This document shows, piece after piece, positions 1 to 9,077 of a DNA stretch of 64,000 bases (the first letter of the stretch is position 1; each line of letters begins with the position of its first letter). The DNA is from Bacteroidales bacterium. GTDB taxonomy: Bacteria; Bacteroidota; Bacteroidia; Bacteroidales; F082. The notes under the pieces were generated by a model. That model made no database searches. It saw only the letters and a program-made list of their open reading frames with translations, and was not told where the DNA came from. Location of the stretch: contig JANQGJ010000070.1 of the NCBI GenBank assembly GCA_028277395.1, forward strand, positions 1-64,000. Reading direction: 5' to 3'. Position numbers and translations under genes: made by a program.

Positions 1-315
1 GCCTGCCTGCCGGACAGGTAGGGAACCGCTTCGCTTTATTCACAAACTATTCTACCTTATATGAGTTCATGAATCTTCGATTTCCCATAAACTTTTTTAA
101 TCATATTCGGTATGGTATGCCTGCCTGTTCGGCCAGACAGGCTTAAATAAATTTATGCTCATTTCATGTGTTTATAATTTTTTATTTTATTGATAATGAA
201 TTAAATAAAAAATTCTCGCACCCATGCTACCGCTCCGATAAATCTCCGCTTTCGCAAAAATTTTAATCATCCTCGGTTGGTATATTAGGATGCTGAAAAT
301 TTATGCTCATTTCAT
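1..315. repeat. Degenerate intergenic repeat pair with small palindromes
   Basis: Two imperfect copies of one block can be seen. Both contain a TTTTAATCAT..TCGGT..GGTAT string (about 96-117 and 261-284), and an 18-base string AATTTATGCTCATTTCAT occurs exactly at 150-167 and 298-315. Short palindromes of the form CCTGCCTG..CAGG lie at about 3-22 and 119-141. No reading frame crosses the region. It looks like decayed REP-like intergenic sequence; dispersal elsewhere in the genome is inferred and cannot be seen here. Confidence 0.55.
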
Positions 316-1012
316 CTGACATTATTGTTAGTTAAAAAGAACCGAAACTAATTCAGGAATCACAAAAGATGGTTGAGTTAAATAAGTATTATAAAATGGT
401 AAGGTATATTATAGTTAACCGGGTTTTAACCTTATTGTCGATGAAAATATTTTGTTCATATCAACAGTAATACTTCATAAAATACCATATTAATACTATG
501 GTTATAAGTACACTAGATGTAGGCTTACTGTTGTTCTTTTTATAAGAAAAATCCCTTACCAGGCAAGGTTAGGGATTTTTCAAAAACCCAATTGTCTCCC
601 AAAATGGAGAAAAAACATAGCTGTTAGCTATAAAAATTGTTAGTATATGCAAATATATAAAATTTCAGCCATGATGTTAATTAAATACCGTATAAAGTTA
701 TATAAATACTTGTGGATAATTTTTTGGGATTATTAAATTGTTGCTATGTCTTACTTTACAGGATTCACCAATTTTCATTCAAAATTGCATCAGATCTTAA
801 CATGGGAATACTATTATTTATTTGGAATTCATATAACAGATTATCCCAACCTGAATTAATTCTTTCATTTTCACAGGTACATTAATGAACGTGATTTTAT
901 TACAATGATATTATATTAATTTATAATAAATCAGGTAGTTTATGGGTTAAAACTATAATGTGATTTTAAAGAATTAATTTTTGCAATTACAAGAAACAAC
1001 CTGTCAAAGTTT
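316..1012. other. Gene-free AT-rich stretch
   Basis: About 700 bases with no credible reading frame on either strand and no tRNA-like or rRNA-like sequence. The only structured element is the hairpin at 547-580, listed separately. The stretch ends at the -7 element of the TolC-like gene. Confidence 0.6.
547..580. terminator. Orphan terminator-like hairpin
   Basis: Arms AAAAATCCCTTACC (547-560) and GGTTAGGGATTTTT (567-580) pair with one mismatch around a 6-base loop. Runs of A and T at the arms let it work in either direction. No gene ends nearby, so it may belong to an unannotated small RNA or a decayed gene. Confidence 0.55.
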
Positions 1013-1020
1013 TAAATTTG
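1013..1020 (+). promoter_or_regulatory. Putative -7 element for the TolC-like gene
   Basis: TAAATTTG matches the Bacteroidota -7 consensus TAnnTTTG and ends 16 bases before the first ATG at 1037. No clear -33 TTG lies at the usual distance, so support is the -7 box and its position only. Confidence 0.35.
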
Positions 1021-1036
1021 TACAAAATATAATACC

Positions 1037-2551
1037 ATGAGTAGTTTTTACATGCGAAAAGAAATAATTATCAGTTATTCAGTTACAATTCTCATTTTTT
1101 TGTTATTCACAACTGCTTCTGTTGCCCAGGACCCTGTAAAATATACATTGGATGATGTTATTGAAATAGCCCAGAAACAATCTCCCGATGCGCTGATAGC
1201 CAAACACTCATTCAGATATAGTTATTGGGAGTTTAGATATTTCAAGGCCACATATTTACCTAATCTTACACTTGATGCACAGATGCCAAATATTAACAGA
1301 AGCATTACAGCCGTACCTTCCCAGGATGGCAGTATCAGCTATACTCCTCAAAGCCTTACCAGTTACCAGGTAAATTTATCATTGAGTCAGGAACTGGGAT
1401 TCTCCGGTGGAAGGGTTTTTATAAATTCAGGATTATCCCGTATGGATAACTATTATACAGATTCAACCTCTACACAATACCTGGCTAATATGGTAAATAT
1501 TGGAATTCGTCAACCGATTTTCAATTATAATGCGTACAAATGGGAAAAGAGAATTGAGCCTATGAAGTACGAAATAGCTAAAAGAGAAGTCATAGAAAAG
1601 AATGAAGAAATTGCATCGGTAGCAATTAACCATTTCTTTAATTTATTGGTTGCCCAGCTTGAAAGAAAGATTGCCTATAAGAATCAATCAAATTACGACA
1701 CTCTGTATAAAATCGCTCTTGGAAGGTTTACTTTGGGTAAAATTGCTGAAAATGAGTTATTACAACTTGAATTAAATGTGTTGCGGGCTAATTCGGAAGT
1801 AGAAAATACAGAACTTAATTATGAGAATAGTTTGTTTCTGTTTAAATCCTATTTAAGGCTAAAGGATGATTTTGAAGTTGAGCTTATCCCGCCTGTTATT
1901 TCGCCTGACATTGTTATTTCACCCGACAGGGCAATAATTGAGGCAAAGAACAATTCTTCAACAATAATGAGCTTTAAACGAAGACTTCTTGAAGCTGAAA
2001 GCGGTGTAAACTTCGCAAAAATGGATGGTAGGTTTGATGCGGAGGTATATGCCGTTCTTGGTTTAACACAAACGGCAAATGTAATTGGCGATGCCTATAA
2101 AAACCCACTTGACGAAGAGCAGGTAATAGTTGGAATAAATGTTCCGATTCTTGACTGGGGTAAAGCTAAAGGGAGAATAAAAATGGAGGAGTCAAATCAG
2201 GATCTGGTAGTAACAGCTGTAGAACAGGATGAAATTGATTTTACCCAAAACGTATTTATAAATGTAATGGAGTACAATATGCAGAAAAATCAATTGGAAA
2301 TTGCTGCAAAATCAGATACTGTTGCTCAAAAAAGGTTTGATGTTACCCAAAAGCGCTATATGATAGGAAAAATCAATGATGTTCTTGAGTTACGACTGGC
2401 ACAGGTAGATAATGATAACGCAAAGATTGGTTATTATAATGCATTAAAGACCTATTGGAAGAGTTATTATGAGGTGAGGAGACTTACATTATACGACTTT
2501 AAACGTGATATGCCAATTTTGATTGATGTTGAAGAACTACTGGATAATTGA
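1037..2551 (+). CDS. TolC family outer membrane efflux protein
   Basis: Predicted outer membrane channel of the TolC/OEP family, which forms trimeric exit ducts for tripartite efflux pumps or type I secretion. A signal peptide is visible (hydrophobic core followed by ASVAQ). The long alpha-helical body carries the typical internal duplication of OEP domains, with helical repeats rich in E, N, Q and K. At 504 residues it has the family's usual size. A second ATG at 1052 (MRKEII) sits right before the signal peptide and may be the true start. No membrane fusion protein or inner membrane pump gene is adjacent: upstream is gene-free and downstream is a peroxiredoxin. Substrate and partner are therefore unknown. 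Confidence 0.85.
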   Translation: MSSFYMRKEIIISYSVTILIFLLFTTASVAQDPVKYTLDDVIEIAQKQSPDALIAKHSFRYSYWEFRYFKATYLPNLTLDAQMPNINRSITAVPSQDGSISYTPQSLTSYQVNLSLSQELGFSGGRVFINSGLSRMDNYYTDSTSTQYLANMVNIGIRQPIFNYNAYKWEKRIEPMKYEIAKREVIEKNEEIASVAINHFFNLLVAQLERKIAYKNQSNYDTLYKIALGRFTLGKIAENELLQLELNVLRANSEVENTELNYENSLFLFKSYLRLKDDFEVELIPPVISPDIVISPDRAIIEAKNNSSTIMSFKRRLLEAESGVNFAKMDGRFDAEVYAVLGLTQTANVIGDAYKNPLDEEQVIVGINVPILDWGKAKGRIKMEESNQDLVVTAVEQDEIDFTQNVFINVMEYNMQKNQLEIAAKSDTVAQKRFDVTQKRYMIGKINDVLELRLAQVDNDNAKIGYYNALKTYWKSYYEVRRLTLYDFKRDMPILIDVEELLDN

Positions 2552-2685
2552 AATGAAGGAATTAGTGAGCATGTCTGAAAATCAATGTTATATGATATGG
2601 TTTTATGTTATGGTTACCTGTTTCGGTCTGTGTTGGTTTTCATAAAAACTCTTATTTATAATTAATCTTAATTTGAAATTATTCT

Positions 2686-2693
2686 TAATTTTG
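2686..2693 (+). promoter_or_regulatory. Putative -7 element for ahpC
   Basis: TAATTTTG followed by C matches TAnnTTTG(C), about 70 bases upstream of the ahpC ATG. No convincing -33 element was found. Confidence 0.35.
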
Positions 2694-2763
2694 CGTTTTG
2701 TACAATAAGGTTTGGTAAAATCCTGAATTGTTTTGATCTGAAAATAAATTTAAATTAAATATT

Positions 2764-3396
2764 ATGTCAGTATTAGTTGGAAAAAAAGCCCCTTTATTTG
2801 AAGCCAATGCCGTTGTAAACGGTGGTGAATTTGTCGAGAAGTTTTCTCTGGAACAATTCATCGGTAAAAAACATGTAATATTTTTCTTTTATCCGTTGGA
2901 TTTTACTTTTGTATGTCCTACTGAGATAATTGCATTTCAGGAGAAAATGGATGAATTTGAAAAAAGAAATGTTGCAGTTGTAGGATGTTCTGTTGATTCA
3001 CAGTTTTCACACTGGGCATGGTTAAATACAGAGAAAAAAGATGGCGGAATAAAGGGAGTTAAATACCCGTTGGTTTCCGATCTTTCAAAAACCATTTCAG
3101 AGAACTATGATGTATTAGCCGGATCATATGATATAAATGAGGATGGTGAGGGAGTTTTCACCGGTGAACCCGTAGCGTTTCGCGGATTATTCTTGATTGA
3201 TAAACAGGGAATTGTACGTCACCAGGTTGTAAATGACCTTCCTTTGGGCAGAAGTATTGATGAAGCAATACGTATGGTTGACGCTCTTCAGTTTTTTGAA
3301 GAAAATGGAGAAGTTTGTCCTGCAGACTGGAAACCAGGAGAAGATGCAATGGTAGCTGATGCTGAAGGGGTTGCAAATTACCTGAGTAAGCATTAA
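2764..3396 (+). CDS. ahpC: Peroxiredoxin, AhpC/Prx1 type (typical 2-Cys)
   Basis: Cytoplasmic thiol peroxidase that reduces hydrogen peroxide and organic hydroperoxides. The peroxidatic cysteine C51 lies in the diagnostic DFTFVCPTE motif, and the resolving cysteine C185 lies in VCPADW near the C-terminus, which makes it a typical 2-Cys enzyme. Length (210 residues) fits the Prx1/AhpC group. No ahpF or thioredoxin reductase gene is adjacent, so the electron donor is encoded elsewhere. It appears monocistronic, with a -7 element upstream and a terminator-like hairpin downstream. The symbol follows family usage. Confidence 0.93.
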   Translation: MSVLVGKKAPLFEANAVVNGGEFVEKFSLEQFIGKKHVIFFFYPLDFTFVCPTEIIAFQEKMDEFEKRNVAVVGCSVDSQFSHWAWLNTEKKDGGIKGVKYPLVSDLSKTISENYDVLAGSYDINEDGEGVFTGEPVAFRGLFLIDKQGIVRHQVVNDLPLGRSIDEAIRMVDALQFFEENGEVCPADWKPGEDAMVADAEGVANYLSKH

Positions 3397-3477
3397 TATA
3401 TGTAAGCCTTGTAAATTAGTATATACCTTTTTAATTTGTTATTGGGAATTTTTCCTAAACAGTACATTTATATAGAT

Positions 3478-3527
3478 TACCTGGTGGTGTGTCAGACAAA
3501 GACTGTCAACATGCTATCAGGTTTTTT
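3478..3527 (+). terminator. Probable terminator after ahpC
   Basis: ACCTG at the start pairs with CAGGT before a TTTTTT run, with weaker inner pairing (TGT/ACA). It lies about 85 bases after the ahpC stop. The stem is interrupted, so confidence is modest. Confidence 0.45.
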
Positions 3528-3605
3528 ATTGTTAATTAGTTTTGAGATAAATTTTGAATAAGGTTATTGCATTAAAGATAAAATCGCTACATCATATTTA
3601 TCCTG

Positions 3606-3663
3606 TTAGGTTTTGATAACCTAAAAACAAACTCCCGGTATCAGATGCAACAAATAGTTGCAT
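3606..3663. other. Two small hairpins in the ahpC-aminotransferase gap
   Basis: TTAGGTT/AACCTAA (about 3606-3622) and ATGCAAC/GTTGCAT (3645-3663) are perfect 7-base inverted repeats between two convergent genes (stops at 3396 and 3718). Neither has a strong T-run on the minus strand. They may help end transcription of the minus-strand gene; nothing else was seen in this 321-base gap. Confidence 0.35.
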
Positions 3664-3717
3664 TTATTTAACCTTGAGATATAATTGGTAATGCGAAAAA
3701 TACAGATTGTCAACAAG

Positions 3718-5190
3718 TTATATGTTGAACCATTCAGTTAGTTTCTTTTCTGTTTCAGGATTGAAGGATTTATGTGCGAACTCATTGGTTGTGTTGTCAT
3801 AATTGTAATCTTTACCCCATTCTTCATGATTTTCAATTATCTCTTTTACTGCAACTACAATATAATCAAGTTCATCATCGGTCATTGTCGGATGAAGGGA
3901 TACTCTTATAAAACCAGGTTTTTTCGACAGATCACCACTATTTATTCTTTCTACTATTTTATGAGATTCTTCAGGGCTTACATTTAATAAAAAATGTCCG
4001 TAGGTACCTGCGCATGCGCAACCTCCTCTCACCTGGATACCATATCTGTCGTTCAATAGTTTCACGATCAGGTTAAAATGAATATCCTCAAACCAAAATG
4101 AAAAAATACCTAAACGTTCTTTAACATTATCAGCCATTATATGAATCCCTTCAATTTCCGAGAAGCCTTCAAATGCTCTTTCAACCAGTTCTTCTTCTCT
4201 TTGGGTAATTAAACTAACATCCAGCTGATCTTTTACTTTTATGGCATAAGCTGCTCTGATTGCCTGAAGGAATCCGGGAGTCCCGCCATCTTCCCTCAGC
4301 TCAATATCGTCGTAGTATTTGTGACCACCCCAAGGATCTGTCCACTCAACAGTACCACCACCAGGATGATCAGGAACCTCAATATTATACATGTCTTTAC
4401 AAAACACAATAACACCAGAACTTCCGGGACCGCCTAAGAACTTATGTGGTGAGAAGAAAATAGCATCCAGTTTTCGCAGTTCATTGTCAGGGTGCATATT
4501 TATATCAACATATGGTGCTGATCCGGCAAAATCAACCAGAACCAAACCGTCATGTTTATGCATTATTTCAGCCAGTTCATAAAACGGTGGTATAACTCCG
4601 GTTACGTTTGATCCCGATGTAAATGATCCGATCTTAGTCTTATAGTTTTTATGTATTTCAAGCTGCTTTTCAAGTTCTGCAGGATTCACCATATTCTCTG
4701 AATCAGGCTTTAGAATAACCACCTTTGCACTTGTTTCAAGCCATGATGTATGGTTTGAGTGATGCTCCATATGCGTTATAAAAACAACAGTCTTCTCATT
4801 TTCAGGAATGCACGGATTGTCTTTTGAATGACGGCTACAGTTACGTAATCCCAGTATGCGTTGAAGCTTATTAATAACAGCTGTCATACCAAATCCCGCA
4901 GTTATAATAGCATCGTTGTCATTGGCTCCCACATGTTCTTTAATTATTCTGTGCGCTTCCTGATAAGCTTTTGTCATCAAAGTGCCTGTCTCAGTAGTCT
5001 CAGTATGCGTGTTACCAACGAACGGGCCAAGTACTTTTGACATTTTTTCTTCAATAGGTCTGTACAGCCTTCCACTTGCTATCCAATCGGCATAAATCAT
5101 TTTTTTTGTTCCATATGGAGTTGTAAACTCCTGATCGTCCCCTATAATACCTTTTCTGAATTTGGAAAAATGTTCTGATAATATACTCAT
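3718..5190 (-). CDS. Class V aminotransferase-fold PLP enzyme (cysteine desulfurase-like)
   Basis: PLP-dependent enzyme of the class V aminotransferase/NifS-Csd superfamily. The cofactor lysine lies in SPHKFLGGPGSSG, preceded by VDFAGSAPYVDI carrying the PLP-contacting Asp. A histidine-rich THMEHHSNHTSW stretch corresponds to the region that stacks on PLP in desulfurases. A cysteine lies in the loop RGGCACAGTYGH, where desulfurases hold the catalytic cysteine. At about 490 residues it is longer than IscS or SufS (about 400), and no suf/isc scaffold gene is nearby, so sulfur transfer is possible but unproven. I chose the ATG at 5190; an upstream in-frame GTG at 5232 would add 14 residues. Confidence 0.8.
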   Translation of the reverse strand: MSILSEHFSKFRKGIIGDDQEFTTPYGTKKMIYADWIASGRLYRPIEEKMSKVLGPFVGNTHTETTETGTLMTKAYQEAHRIIKEHVGANDNDAIITAGFGMTAVINKLQRILGLRNCSRHSKDNPCIPENEKTVVFITHMEHHSNHTSWLETSAKVVILKPDSENMVNPAELEKQLEIHKNYKTKIGSFTSGSNVTGVIPPFYELAEIMHKHDGLVLVDFAGSAPYVDINMHPDNELRKLDAIFFSPHKFLGGPGSSGVIVFCKDMYNIEVPDHPGGGTVEWTDPWGGHKYYDDIELREDGGTPGFLQAIRAAYAIKVKDQLDVSLITQREEELVERAFEGFSEIEGIHIMADNVKERLGIFSFWFEDIHFNLIVKLLNDRYGIQVRGGCACAGTYGHFLLNVSPEESHKIVERINSGDLSKKPGFIRVSLHPTMTDDELDYIVVAVKEIIENHEEWGKDYNYDNTTNEFAHKSFNPETEKKLTEWFNI

Positions 5191-5282
5191 AGCACTTTTG
5201 ATTTGTTGATATTTTACCGATAATAATGACACCCTTAATTAAGAAACGAATGCATCATTTATTTTGATTAAGTGAGCCTGCG

Positions 5283-5290
5283 CAAAAATA
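5283..5290 (-). promoter_or_regulatory. Putative -7 element for the class V aminotransferase
   Basis: On the minus strand the sequence reads TATTTTTG followed by C, matching TAnnTTTG(C), about 93 bases upstream of the ATG at 5190. No clear -33 element. Confidence 0.35.
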
Positions 5291-5307
5291 AAAATTATCA
5301 CAACATG

Positions 5308-6609
5308 TTAATAGCCATACATTATCTCAATACTCTTTATGGAGCCGTCTGATTCTATTGAAGTTATGAGGTTTAGATACGGATAGGTAAAAACATCAGT
5401 TTTGTCCGGGGAAACAACATACAGGCTGTTTGTGATAGTGTCGAATTTTAATGTTGAAATAATATCTTCGGAATCGTAGATCTTATAAACATTTTCAGTT
5501 TCAAATGAAAATCTGTACAATGATTCGGGTGTTGAAAACAGGTATTCTGCATCATCTGTCTTACATACTGAACCTATGGCATTATTAATAAGGTGAATTG
5601 AGTTTCTGATTATGTTTTGTTCAGGATCAAACAATACGGCATAACCGGAGTTTTCGCTGTTGCAGAATATTATTAGCTCGTTTGAATTAACCTGGTACAT
5701 CGAAACTGTATTAAATTCAAAAGGATGTACATGTAGTTTATGCCCGGTGATTTTATAGAATGTTACCAGGCCCTGATCTGTTGAATTTCTTAACGTATAA
5801 TTTGCAACAATATAATCATGGGTGAAACAGATGTTGTGAGGAATCGTATCAGGTGTAATATCAGTATTGAAAATCTGCAGACCATCGTAACCTTTAAATC
5901 CTGACATCCTGCCGGTTGAATAGGCAGCATAAACAATGTCACCTTCAACATTAATTCCGGTAAATTCAGGGTATGGAAGTTGGGCGTTCTTCGTCCAGAT
6001 ATGTCCAAGAGTGTCCTGGTCATACGATCTCAGTAAATCAGGATTGGTACTTGTTACATATAATAGGCCGGTTTCATGAGATATTGCTGATCCTGAACAA
6101 CTTCCATTCATCCAGGTAAACAACATGGGTTCAAAGTATTCATTAAACCGGGTTATTTTCATTTGGTTGATCGAATGATCCTCTATTGTGATCAGCCCTT
6201 TAAATTCAATAGCACTGTTTTTTAGTACGATCTCCCTGTACTCATGATACAACATGGAATTTTTACTAACAGCAAAATGTACATAATAGGGGGGACTTTT
6301 TATCTTTTCAGGTATTATATCCACATGTATTGAAATTACATCTGAATAATGATTTGTGTCAGGGTACAAAAATACATTTTTCGAAATTGAAGTTAAGTTA
6401 CTATTATCAATGCTGATCCTGATGTATTCAACTGGTTGAGATGTACTTATATTAAATGTGACAGTTATTGTATCGGGTACTGTAAATGATTCAAGGTTAC
6501 CAGGTGTAATAATATCAATTTCAGGAGGATCATTTTCCTTACCTTTAGAACAGGAGATAACCTGGATCAGTATAATGCAAATAACAAAGTTAAATAGTGA
6601 AAGTTTCAT
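5308..6609 (-). CDS. Lipoprotein with beta-propeller-like repeats, function unknown
   Basis: Exported lipoprotein: from the ATG at 6609 the N-terminus is MKLSLFNFVICIILIQVISC, ending in a lipobox cysteine. An upstream in-frame ATG at 6663 would put 18 extra residues before the signal peptide and is less likely. An N-terminal Ig/cadherin-like segment (PPEIDIITPGNLESFTVPD) precedes a body of repeating beta-strand units with Gly/Asp turns, reminiscent of a PQQ- or WD-type propeller. No catalytic motif is recognised. It is divergent from the exonuclease gene at 6687. The function is unknown; a surface or periplasmic binding role is only inferred. Confidence 0.6.
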   Translation of the reverse strand: MKLSLFNFVICIILIQVISCSKGKENDPPEIDIITPGNLESFTVPDTITVTFNISTSQPVEYIRISIDNSNLTSISKNVFLYPDTNHYSDVISIHVDIIPEKIKSPPYYVHFAVSKNSMLYHEYREIVLKNSAIEFKGLITIEDHSINQMKITRFNEYFEPMLFTWMNGSCSGSAISHETGLLYVTSTNPDLLRSYDQDTLGHIWTKNAQLPYPEFTGINVEGDIVYAAYSTGRMSGFKGYDGLQIFNTDITPDTIPHNICFTHDYIVANYTLRNSTDQGLVTFYKITGHKLHVHPFEFNTVSMYQVNSNELIIFCNSENSGYAVLFDPEQNIIRNSIHLINNAIGSVCKTDDAEYLFSTPESLYRFSFETENVYKIYDSEDIISTLKFDTITNSLYVVSPDKTDVFTYPYLNLITSIESDGSIKSIEIMYGY

Positions 6610-6686
6610 GTTGAATCTTCTCAAAATATTTGATCTAATGTAATAATTTTTCTTATATTTCATTTTTAAACCAATATTGTTAACAG

Positions 6687-7397
6687 ATGCTTACTGATTT
6701 AAAACTTGATAATGTTCTGTTTCTGGATATTGAAACAGTTCCACAGGTACCATCATTTTCAGACCTGGATGACAGGTTTAAATATTTATGGGAAAAGAAA
6801 GCAGAATTATTGAAGAGAAATCACCCTGACAGTACGCCTGATCAGCTTTATACAAGTGCAGGAATTTATGCTGAGTTTGGTAAGATAGTATGTATTTCAT
6901 GTGGTTTTATGAATGGGAAGGAGTTTAGAATTAAGTCATTTTACGGAGATGATGAAAGGATACTACTGAATGAATTTGCAGATATTTTAAATGTACATTT
7001 CAATAACAAATATAATCTGCTTTGTGCTCATAATGGAAAAGAATTTGATTTCCCATACATAGCCAGACGTATGCTGGTAAATAATATAAAACTGCCGGAT
7101 ATAATAAATATGGCTGGAAAAAAGCCATGGGAAATCAGGCATCTGGATACTATGGAGTTGTGGAAGTTTGGAGATTACAAACACTACACTTCACTTGAGC
7201 TTCTTGCTGCTATTTTTGAGATACCAACGCCAAAGGATGATATTGACGGATCTATGGTTGGGCATGTTTATTGGGTTGACAGGCAACTTGACCGGATTGT
7301 AACATATTGTCAAAAAGATGTTGTAACAATTGCTCAGTTACTTCGCAGGTATATGGGAATGCAGTTAATTTCCGATCATGACATTGTAGTGGCGTGA
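6687..7397 (+). CDS. 3'-5' exonuclease, PolB-like DEDDy family
   Basis: Predicted 3'-5' exonuclease related to the exonuclease domain of family B DNA polymerases but without a polymerase domain. The DEDDy motifs are visible in order: FLDIETVP (Exo I, D and E), AHNGKEFDFPYI (Exo II, D) and YCQKDVVTIAQL (Exo III, Y and D). Length is 236 residues, typical of the stand-alone form. It lies 110 bases upstream of dnaB on the same strand, which is compatible with a DNA-maintenance role but does not prove one. Confidence 0.82.
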   Translation: MLTDLKLDNVLFLDIETVPQVPSFSDLDDRFKYLWEKKAELLKRNHPDSTPDQLYTSAGIYAEFGKIVCISCGFMNGKEFRIKSFYGDDERILLNEFADILNVHFNNKYNLLCAHNGKEFDFPYIARRMLVNNIKLPDIINMAGKKPWEIRHLDTMELWKFGDYKHYTSLELLAAIFEIPTPKDDIDGSMVGHVYWVDRQLDRIVTYCQKDVVTIAQLLRRYMGMQLISDHDIVVA

Positions 7398-7494
7398 AAA
7401 ACAAAGATTTATGCCGATATAACACGATCCGTTATTTTTGGTCCTGTGACAGTAAAAAGTTATTAACACCTTATTAACCGATATTCAATATTTG

Positions 7495-7502
7495 TAATTT
7501 TG
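7495..7502 (+). promoter_or_regulatory. Putative -7 element very close to the dnaB start
   Basis: TAATTTTG matches TAnnTTTG and ends only 5 bases before the dnaB ATG at 7508. If used, the transcript would start at or next to the start codon (leaderless). No -33 TTG is seen at the standard distance. Confidence 0.3.
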
Positions 7503-7507
7503 GGCTC

Positions 7508-9013
7508 ATGGAAGATGTGAAGAAAGATGCAAGAAAAGCAAGCCTTAGAAAATCAACAGATTTGAGTAATCAGCAACTTGCTGAGCATGGTAAAGTACAA
7601 CCTCAGGCAACTGACCTTGAAGAGGCAGTACTTGGTGCTATGATGCTTGAAAAGGATGCTGTATCTGCAGTAATTGATATTCTGTCGCCCGATGTTTTTT
7701 ATAAAGACAATCATAAGAGAATAATGGCAGCCATTGCAAGTCTTTTTGCAAAGTCAGAACCTGTTGATATTCTTACGGTTACCAATGAACTTAAAAGTAC
7801 CGGTGAGCTGGAGATGATTGGCGGGCCATATTATATTACCATGCTTACCAGCAGGATAGCTTCTACTGCCAATGTTGAATATCATGCAAGAATTATCTTA
7901 CAAAAGCATATACAGAGGGAATTGATACGCATATCTTCCGAAATTATCAAAGATGCCTTTGAAGATACAACCGATGTTTTTGATCTGTTGGATAAAGCAG
8001 AGCGTAACCTGTTTGCTGTTTCAGAATCAAACCTGAGAAGAAACTTTGAGGATATGCCATCTCTTGTAAAGCAGGCGATACAGGACATTGAAAGCGCTAA
8101 AGATGCAGATGAGCATATGAGGGGAGTACCATCAGGATATGTTGATATTGACAGAATTACATCAGGGTGGCAAAAATCGGATTTAATAATACTTGCTGCA
8201 CGACCTTCTATGGGAAAAACTGCCTTTGCGTTGAATATGGCAAGGAATATGGCTGTTGATTTCAATAAACCGATTGCATTTTTCTCACTTGAAATGTCGT
8301 CGGTTCAACTTGTTACAAGGCTTATTTCCAGCGAATCCGAATTGAAATCTGATAAACTGAAAAGAGGTGATCTGGCAGGTTATGAGTGGCAACAGCTTAC
8401 CGACAAGGTATCAAACCTTGTTGATGCCAAGATGTTTATCGACGATACACCGGCACTTTCTATTTTTGAATTACGTGCAAAATGCAGAAGGCTAAAACAG
8501 CAGCATGATATTCAGATGGTATTTATTGATTACCTTCAGTTGATGAGTGGAGGTGCTGATAATAAAGGAAACCGTGAACAGGAAATTAGCCAGATATCAA
8601 GATCATTAAAAGCTCTTGCAAAAGAGCTTGACATACCTGTTCTGGCATTGTCACAGTTGAGCAGGGCTGTTGAAACCAGGCCAGGCCAGGCTAAAAGACC
8701 TATATTATCAGACTTGCGTGAATCAGGTGCTATTGAGCAGGACGCTGATATTGTGCTGTTTATTTATCGTGCAGAGTATTATAAAATTGATGAATTTGAG
8801 GATGGATCACCAACTCAGGGTGTATCTGAGATTATTATTGCCAAACATAGAAATGGTGCTGTTGGTGATGTAAAACTCAGATTTATCGCTGATTTTGCAA
8901 GATTTGAAGATTATTCAGATGGTGGTGAAGGATTCTCAGTTGATGATGTAAGTGCCGGAATTAAAAACTTCCCTTCAAAAATGAATTCCATGGATGATGA
9001 TTCTCCGTTTTAG
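7508..9013 (+). CDS. dnaB: Replicative DNA helicase DnaB
   Basis: Hexameric ATP-dependent helicase that unwinds DNA at the replication fork. The N-terminal DnaB domain (about residues 35-140, starting near LEEAVLGAMMLE) is followed by the RecA-like ATPase domain with Walker A ARPSMGKT (residues 231-238), a Walker B-like hydrophobic strand MVFIDYLQLM and the conserved DLRESGAIEQDADIV segment. At 501 residues it is full length. The C-terminal tail ends acidic (DDDSPF), resembling the tip found on SSB-interacting proteins, although that role here is inference. Confidence 0.97.
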   Translation: MEDVKKDARKASLRKSTDLSNQQLAEHGKVQPQATDLEEAVLGAMMLEKDAVSAVIDILSPDVFYKDNHKRIMAAIASLFAKSEPVDILTVTNELKSTGELEMIGGPYYITMLTSRIASTANVEYHARIILQKHIQRELIRISSEIIKDAFEDTTDVFDLLDKAERNLFAVSESNLRRNFEDMPSLVKQAIQDIESAKDADEHMRGVPSGYVDIDRITSGWQKSDLIILAARPSMGKTAFALNMARNMAVDFNKPIAFFSLEMSSVQLVTRLISSESELKSDKLKRGDLAGYEWQQLTDKVSNLVDAKMFIDDTPALSIFELRAKCRRLKQQHDIQMVFIDYLQLMSGGADNKGNREQEISQISRSLKALAKELDIPVLALSQLSRAVETRPGQAKRPILSDLRESGAIEQDADIVLFIYRAEYYKIDEFEDGSPTQGVSEIIIAKHRNGAVGDVKLRFIADFARFEDYSDGGEGFSVDDVSAGIKNFPSKMNSMDDDSPF

Positions 9014-9077
9014 TGATAGTGATCCTCCAATTAATAGTGTATAAAATCATTATTTTAAATATAAATTGAAATTAATT

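Noticed and set aside
9066-9077. TTG start for the DUF6263-like gene
   Set aside because: The ATG at 9078 starts a normal signal peptide, and the TTG adds nothing recognisable.
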